20,239 bases of DNA from an uncultured Lachnospiraceae bacterium (GTDB taxonomy: Bacteria; Bacillota; Clostridia; Lachnospirales; Lachnospiraceae). Positions 16,416 to 20,239 of this stretch are shown one piece after another. Under the pieces are notes generated by a model. It worked only from the letters and a program-made list of their open reading frames with translations. It did not search any database and was not told the origin of the DNA. The DNA lies in assembly GCA_910583965.1 (NCBI GenBank), contig CAJUAE010000059.1:1-20239 (forward strand), in the 5' to 3' direction. Within the stretch, counting starts at the first letter, position 1. Each line of letters opens with the position of its first letter. A program made the translations under genes and the position numbers.

Positions 16416-16538
16416 CTAATCCACTCACATCTTGGTCATAGTGACCAAGATAATGACCAAGTTGTAATAATGAGAATTTGGAAAAATTGTAATTCGCTAC
16501 ATGAGTGTAGCGAATTGGAAAGAATGAGGGAAATAAGT
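16416..16538 (+). pseudogene. In-frame remnant of an AlbA_2/ATPase 3' end (linker copy B)
   Basis: Just after the AlbA_2 stop, bases 16429-16464 repeat the linker (copy A at 16192-16227). In one open frame from 16416 they encode LGHSDQDNDQVV, nearly the same peptide as in the gene. The frame has no start of its own and runs on without a stop into the next small gene. This looks like debris from a second allele whose 3' end was displaced by recombination at the linker. The rest of the remnant does not clearly resemble the gene's winged-helix end. Confidence 0.55.
16491..16516. repeat. Perfect 11-bp-arm hairpin
   Basis: AATTCGCTACA (16491-16501) pairs with TGTAGCGAATT (16506-16516) around a TGAG loop. 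No T-run follows. It lies 22 bases before the small gene at 16539, so it may act in its leader or bind a dimeric regulator. Confidence 0.75.
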
Positions 16539-16709
16539 ATGACGGAACATCAGTGCAAAGAATTATCAAAATATTTTTTGGATAACGGCAATCGAAAGTT
16601 ATCTACAGAAGAAAAGGAAAAAATAAAATTAGCAATAGATCAAGCAAATAGTTTATATGAACTACTACAAGTGACGTTTGCCAGTTTAACTATTGATGCA
16701 CATAGGTGA
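16539..16709 (+). CDS. Small hypothetical protein, 56 residues
   Basis: MTEHQCKELSKYF opens a short, charged helical protein that ends LLQVTFASLTIDAHR. I do not recognise a characterised family. The frame is open from 16416 but this ATG has GAGGG at 16526-16530, eight bases upstream, while earlier ATGs lack a ribosome site. There is no signal peptide, membrane segment or cysteine cluster. It follows the AlbA_2 gene by 126 bases and may share its transcript, since the first terminator seen is at 16869. A chance extension of the remnant frame is the main alternative. Confidence 0.5.
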   Translation: MTEHQCKELSKYFLDNGNRKLSTEEKEKIKLAIDQANSLYELLQVTFASLTIDAHR

Positions 16710-17125
16710 TTATTGAAAATTTGTGGTATGGGTACAATTTGGGTACACCAGCTTTGAAAGCACATAAATGAGAGATAAAAACGCATCAAAATGATACGAT
16801 TTTGTAAGAAAAGGCAATGTAAAAAAGAACTTGCAACGAACTGGAAAAAGAGTTCGAATAGACGATTGAAACGCTGATAGCCTGTATATATGCAGGTTTT
16901 CAGCGTTTTAATTTTTCCCTGGTTCTATTCTGGTTCTAAAAACAGAGTGTATGCTCATAATTTCAATACTGGGCAATGTATAGCTGATTTATAATGTAGA
17001 CGTAATAGTATCATTTAGAACCAGAGAATAAAAATCAGATAATGGAGATTAGGAAGATGATAACTCCTATTTAGGCTGGTCAAAATGCTCTGAATTTTGT
17101 ATCAGAGAAGCAGGTGGAAAAATGA
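16710..17125. other. Non-coding stretch, possible island edge
   Basis: No credible gene is present. It contains a direct repeat GGGTACA (16729-16744 region, AT-rich spacer), a small hairpin CGAACT/AGTTCG (16837-16856), the terminator listed separately, and CTCTGA/TCAGAG (17088-17107). A 12-bp inverted repeat, TCTGGTTCTAAA at 16929-16940 and its complement at 17014-17025, flanks 73 bases. Genes change here from defence types to Rpn, PcfM and DUF5688 types. An attachment site or edge is possible, but no integrase or matching direct repeat elsewhere in the window was found. Confidence 0.4.
16869..16916 (+). terminator. Intrinsic terminator
   Basis: AAACGCTGA (16869-16877) pairs with TCAGCGTTT (16900-16908), with an inner CCTG/CAGG pair. 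The T-rich TTAATTTTT follows. It would end transcripts from the AlbA_2 and small genes. Confidence 0.75.
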
Positions 17126-17154
17126 TTGCACTTTTGTAACAGGCTGTTTATAAT
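17126..17154 (+). promoter_or_regulatory. Strong promoter of the Rpn-type gene
   Basis: TTGCAC (17126-17131) and TATAAT (17149-17154) are exactly 17 bases apart. AGGAG at 17163-17167 and the ATG at 17173 follow at once, giving a very short leader. Confidence 0.8.
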
Positions 17155-17172
17155 ATAAAGAAAGGAGAACAA

Positions 17173-18096
17173 ATGAAAAAGACACCAGATTATGACAACG
17201 TGTTTAAGACCATGAAAATGAAACATAAGAGACTGTTCATTTCTGTCATTAATGACGTGTTCAAGAAGAATTATCCAATGAATGCAAAAGTAGAAGTCTT
17301 ACCCTCGGAGGGGTATCTGACTGAAAATGAAACAGAGGATGGAAGCAAGGAGATTGAAGAACAGATTTCAGATTTTCTGATTAAGATTGGAGGCGAAGTC
17401 TATCTGTTGGAATGCCAGAGCTATGATGACGGCTCGATGGCAATTAGAATTGCAGAATATGCTTTTATTGTTGCAAGGCAGTTTGCAGCGTGGGATATTG
17501 GTCATGCAGTGATTCCAATGCCGCAGTTTTCTGTTATTTATATCAAAAAGACTGACAAAACGCCAAAGGCAACAACTATTACTTTTCAATTTCCAGATGG
17601 ACAGACAGTTGATTATGTTTCAGAAAACGTGATAATAGAGAATCTGACAAGGGAGCATATCATTGAGAAGCGGCTGTTTCCATATATACCATTTTATATT
17701 GCAAGGTATGAGCAGGCTGTTTCGTCAGAGGGAGTAGTGAATCAGGCAGTAGAGGATTTAATATACTTTCGTGATGAAATGCTAAGGCTTCATCAGGAAA
17801 GTGAGTTATCTGATCTTGAAATGACAGATCTGATGGGTTTTGTGAATACAATAATTACACATATAACAAATGGAAATAAGAATGAAGAAAGGCTGGTGAG
17901 TATAATGGGCGGAACGGTTATAGAAACGGAATCTGATAAAATTAAGATACAGCTGATCGTTGAACTTGGGCAGGAAGATGGTCTTGATGATGCTGCAATA
18001 TTGAAAAGGATGCAGGAAAAAATCATTGGTCTGCCAGCAAAGAGAGCAGAGGCTTACCTGGAGAAGTACAGAAAACAGCCTGAGAAAATTATATAA
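17173..18096 (+). CDS. Rpn/PD-(D/E)XK nuclease family protein (transposase-like)
   Basis: A 307-residue protein of the recombination-promoting nuclease and PD-(D/E)XK 'transposase' families common in Lachnospiraceae. The opening PDYDNVFKTMKMKHKRLFISVINDVF is the family start. The nuclease core reads SDFLI (D67), then LLECQS (E80-C81-Q82), a variant in which Q replaces the usual K of ExK, a common change in this group. Later parts are helical: LFPYIPFYIARYE, then a long charged tail. Rpn proteins in E. coli are DNA nucleases that promote recA-independent recombination. Target and role here are unknown. It is a single gene with its own promoter; a terminator-like hairpin lies about 65 bases downstream. 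No terminal inverted repeats suggest a mobile unit. Confidence 0.82.
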   Translation: MKKTPDYDNVFKTMKMKHKRLFISVINDVFKKNYPMNAKVEVLPSEGYLTENETEDGSKEIEEQISDFLIKIGGEVYLLECQSYDDGSMAIRIAEYAFIVARQFAAWDIGHAVIPMPQFSVIYIKKTDKTPKATTITFQFPDGQTVDYVSENVIIENLTREHIIEKRLFPYIPFYIARYEQAVSSEGVVNQAVEDLIYFRDEMLRLHQESELSDLEMTDLMGFVNTIITHITNGNKNEERLVSIMGGTVIETESDKIKIQLIVELGQEDGLDDAAILKRMQEKIIGLPAKRAEAYLEKYRKQPEKII

Positions 18097-18161
18097 AATA
18101 ATTCAGTGCAGAATTTGATTTACTGCTGTATCAATATAAAACTTAATACATTAACACATCA

Positions 18162-18209
18162 GGGAGTATTCCGGTAAACGGGTACTCCTTTTTTGATGGA
18201 CAAAGGAGG
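18162..18209 (+). promoter_or_regulatory. Terminator-like leader with competing ribosome-site pairing
   Basis: Arm 1 GGAGTA (18163-18168) pairs with arm 2 TACTCC (18183-18188), with an inner CCG/CGG. Six T's follow (18189-18194), as in an intrinsic terminator. Arm 2 extended to CTCCTTT (18185-18191) can instead pair with AAAGGAG (18202-18208), which is the ribosome site of the gene at 18219. The two pairings exclude each other. It may simply end the Rpn transcript, but only 24 bases separate it from the next ATG. Confidence 0.55.
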
Positions 18210-18218
18210 AACAACACA

Positions 18219-19010
18219 ATGAACAAACCAATGACAACTGAGGACCTGTTCAACAAGGTCTGTCACATTTTAAAAGAAAAAGGCAGGCTTCCAGACATTC
18301 TTGAATACGAGTCAGCGACAGGAAATCCTGTCCCTGTCACGACTTATGAGTATGAGCTGGGCAGTAAACTGGCTTATGGCGGAAATGAGGGCATTTATCT
18401 GGACTTCTGGATAGAATATTTAGCCGCCAGAGAAAAACCAGTGCAGAAGCTGGGGGTATTTAAAACACTGTATGAGAGCAGTGATGCGATGCGCACAATG
18501 GCTGGGTTGCTGGCTGATTTTATCATTGAAGAATCTGCTTATGTGAATGCGAATCTCGATGATTTTACCTGGGAAGGCGTGGATATTCATGCGTTTGACA
18601 GGGATGGAAAACAGTGCGGACTGGGCTGTACATGCCGCACAATGGAGGATGCGCTCAACAAAAAAGACGGACTGCTGGGAAAATTTCCAAAGGTTGTTGT
18701 GAGGGACAATGCCACAAGGAAGGAAAAGATTTTCCAGCAGGAGCCTGACAGTTCGGAAAACACTCAAAAAAAATTCTGTATAACAGTCACCGAGATTTTG
18801 AGAAAGGAGATTATCCTCAAAAGTGACAGTCCTGAACAGGCAGTATCAATTGTGGAACAGGCATATGCTGACGGGCGGATTGTACTGGATGCAGACGATC
18901 TTGTATGCGATCCTGAGACGGGAGAGACGAGGCGGATTGAAAAAGCAGGCTGTTATACAGATGAACAGGTTCAGTGTATGGAAGCCAGTGATTTCGTGGA
19001 ACAGCCTTGA
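18219..19010 (+). CDS. DpnD/PcfM-like C-terminal domain protein
   Basis: A 263-residue acidic protein. The first part (about 1-165) resembles a domain frequent in Lachnospiraceae mobile elements (EYELGSKLAYGGNEGIYLDF), without a named function. The C-terminal part (about 186-250) reads FCITVTEILRKEIIL, then SPEQAVSIVEQAYADGRIVLDADD. This fits the short DpnD/PcfM-like domain, known from a gene near DpnII restriction and from conjugative plasmid pCF10. No enzymatic residues are evident. AGGAGG at 18204-18209 sets the ATG. No promoter fits between the upstream hairpin and the start, so expression must come from farther upstream and pass through the hairpin. It is in the same orientation as the DUF5688 gene 205 bases later. 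Confidence 0.7.
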   Translation: MNKPMTTEDLFNKVCHILKEKGRLPDILEYESATGNPVPVTTYEYELGSKLAYGGNEGIYLDFWIEYLAAREKPVQKLGVFKTLYESSDAMRTMAGLLADFIIEESAYVNANLDDFTWEGVDIHAFDRDGKQCGLGCTCRTMEDALNKKDGLLGKFPKVVVRDNATRKEKIFQQEPDSSENTQKKFCITVTEILRKEIILKSDSPEQAVSIVEQAYADGRIVLDADDLVCDPETGETRRIEKAGCYTDEQVQCMEASDFVEQP

Positions 19011-19215
19011 GAGGCAGTATCGAAAGCCAGCAGATATAATGGAAGAAGATACTTTTGTCAAATGACATGTGCATAAATAAGGGAAGACGGGCAGAGAGTA
19101 CCCTGTCTGCCTGCTGTTAAAAATGTGAAGAACAGGGATGTCAGAATGAAAGAACCGTTCCGTTATACAGACGAAACGGGATAATTGAATGACAGCCCGG
19201 AAAAGGAGAAGAAAT
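19011..19215. other. Intergenic spacer with weak hairpin
   Basis: The 205 bases hold one 6-bp hairpin, GGCAGA (19090-19095) with TCTGCC (19106-19111), without a T-run. No clear promoter or gene was seen. Two genes flanking it could be one loose operon. Confidence 0.4.
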
Positions 19216-20106
19216 ATGGAGAGAACTATAACAGGTTTTGCAGAAGCAGTAAGGACAGAAACCATCAAAAAACTGGGAAGAGACTGTCAGATAACAATAG
19301 AAACAAAGAAGATAAACAATAAAGGCGTCTGTACCAGACTTCATATCCGGAAAAAAGGCATGGAACCGGAAACACTGGTTTATCTGGACAGTTATTTCAG
19401 GCAGTACCGGAATGGAGACATGACAATTCCGGAAGCAGCAGAATATGTGGCCAGAACCAGCAGGAAAAAGAATCCGTCTGTGGACATCAGGAAGTTTCTT
19501 GAATATGGGAAAGTGAAAGACAGAATTGTTTACAGGCTCATCAATACTGAAATGAACAGGGAGTTTCTGGATGATCTGCCGTATATGGAGTTTCTGGATT
19601 TGTTGGTGGTATTCTGCTGTCTGGTGATGGAGGATGACAGCCATGCATTTATATGGATACACAATGCACACATGAAACTGTGGGATGTGACAGTGGAGGA
19701 GCTGTACCAGTCTGCATCAGAAAACACACAGCGGATTGAAAAGCCTGAACTCATGGATATAGAGGAGGTTTTATATGACCTTATGAAAGATGAAGGCTGT
19801 TCTTTACAGGAAAATGACAGCTCTGTGGAAGAAAAACCAGGAAGAAATAAGAATGCTGGCAGTATAGAAAAATGTTCATCCGCTGTTCCCATGTATGTAC
19901 TCAGCAACAGAGAGCGTCTGCAGGGAGCGGCATGTATGCTGTATCCGGACCTGTTAAGGAAAATTGCAGATACAGTGGACAGCAGCTATTATATCATTCC
20001 ATCATCAATACATGAGGTTCTGATTATCCCTGCAGCCGGATTTACAGACAGGGACAGGATAAAAGCGATGCTCTGCGAGGTGAATGACACACAGGTAATA
20101 CCATAG
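19216..20106 (+). CDS. DUF5688-family protein, apparently cut short by TAG
   Basis: A 296-residue protein with the order expected for DUF5688: an N-terminal helix with a K-x-N-N-K-G-x-x-x-x-x-L-x-I strand, VYLDSYFRQYRNGDMTIPEAAEYVA, IVYRLINTEMN, then a linker and the late PMYVLSNRERLQGAACMLYPDLL and YYIIPSSIHEVLIIPA segments. DUF5688 proteins are common in Lachnospiraceae and their function is unknown. The start at 19216 is preferred over 19189 because AGGAG (19204-19208) precedes it. The frame ends in TAG at 20104. The next 21 codons (20107-20169) continue in frame as ERLSYSLYGYD, which looks like the missing family tail. Thus this copy probably has a nonsense change, or is read through. No membrane segment was seen. 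Confidence 0.72.
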   Translation: MERTITGFAEAVRTETIKKLGRDCQITIETKKINNKGVCTRLHIRKKGMEPETLVYLDSYFRQYRNGDMTIPEAAEYVARTSRKKNPSVDIRKFLEYGKVKDRIVYRLINTEMNREFLDDLPYMEFLDLLVVFCCLVMEDDSHAFIWIHNAHMKLWDVTVEELYQSASENTQRIEKPELMDIEEVLYDLMKDEGCSLQENDSSVEEKPGRNKNAGSIEKCSSAVPMYVLSNRERLQGAACMLYPDLLRKIADTVDSSYYIIPSSIHEVLIIPAAGFTDRDRIKAMLCEVNDTQVIP

Positions 20107-20172
20107 GAGCGGCTTTCTTATTCGCTGTATGGTTATGACAAAAAAGAAAACAAAATAGAAATCTTATGTTAA
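20107..20172 (+). pseudogene. In-frame tail of the DUF5688 gene after the TAG
   Basis: In the same frame the 21 codons after the TAG read ERLSYSLYGYD and a charged end, then TAA at 20170. Known DUF5688 proteins end in a similar E-x-LS-x-x-x-Y-x-YD tail shortly after the TQV segment, so the match is by family pattern recalled from memory. There is no start for separate translation. Confidence 0.5.
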
Positions 20173-20239
20173 TGCTGCGTGCTGCCACGGTAAACGCACG
20201 ATTTTATGTCTATCCGCCAAAGAAAAAATCTGATATATT

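Noticed and set aside
16194..16463. CRISPR-like array from the GACCAAG repeats
   Set aside because: Repeats are 7 bases with 4-5-base spacers, too short, and lie in or near coding sequence; no cas genes are present.
16837..16859. tRNA-like TTCGAAT (T-loop motif)
   Set aside because: The motif is part of a short CGAACT/AGTTCG hairpin. No acceptor, D or anticodon stems could be paired around it.
17173..18096. Insertion sequence around the Rpn-type gene
   Set aside because: No terminal inverted repeats or target duplications were found; the 'transposase' label in this family does not imply an IS.

Overview
The window looks like an accessory region from a gut-type Firmicute, most likely Lachnospiraceae. 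Three things suggest this: AT-rich DNA with AGA/AAA-rich codon use, strong AGGAGG-type ribosome sites, and the family set (ParM/ParR, MobV relaxase, DpnD/PcfM-like, DUF5688, Rpn-type PD-(D/E)XK). All convincing genes are on the + strand. No CRISPR array, rRNA or tRNA was seen.

Region 1 (1-3948) is a plasmid or mobilizable-element backbone. It holds the 3' end of a VapE-type primase/helicase gene, a perfect 25-bp-arm palindrome, six GTTTACA/TGTAAAC iterons, a parM-parR pair, a ladder of hairpins that looks like an oriT, and a MobV relaxase. The block closes with an intrinsic-type terminator.

Region 2 (about 3980-14952) is a compact defence island read from a recognisable promoter. The order is XRE regulator, hsdM, hsdS, a DUF3800-like gene, hsdR, and then an OLD-family ATPase/TOPRIM nuclease with a UvrD-like helicase (a Gabija-like gajA/gajB pair). 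Junctions are tight: hsdM/hsdS overlap by 17 bp, gajA/gajB overlap by 4 bp, and the other gaps are 13-42 bp. Type I restriction-modification and Gabija may therefore be one transcription unit, with the unassigned DUF3800 gene lodged inside the restriction genes. The second target-recognition domain of HsdS has a different codon style from the first, which suggests a domain swap.

Region 3 (about 14979-16709) has its own promoter and an AlbA_2/GHKL-ATPase gene. After it comes an in-frame remnant duplicating that gene's linker, then a 56-codon small gene. A 460-bp stretch follows with hairpins, a terminator and a long-spaced inverted repeat; it may be the edge of the island.

Region 4 (17126-20239) carries an Rpn-type nuclease gene with a near-consensus promoter, a DpnD/PcfM-like gene behind a leader that could switch between two pairings, and a DUF5688 gene. 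The DUF5688 frame is broken by one TAG just before its family-like C-terminal tail.

The most useful leads are the DUF3800 gene inside the type I operon next to Gabija, the HsdS mosaic, the predicted centromere and oriT, the competing-hairpin leader, and the TAG-interrupted tail. All family names come from motifs read by eye; no database search was run.
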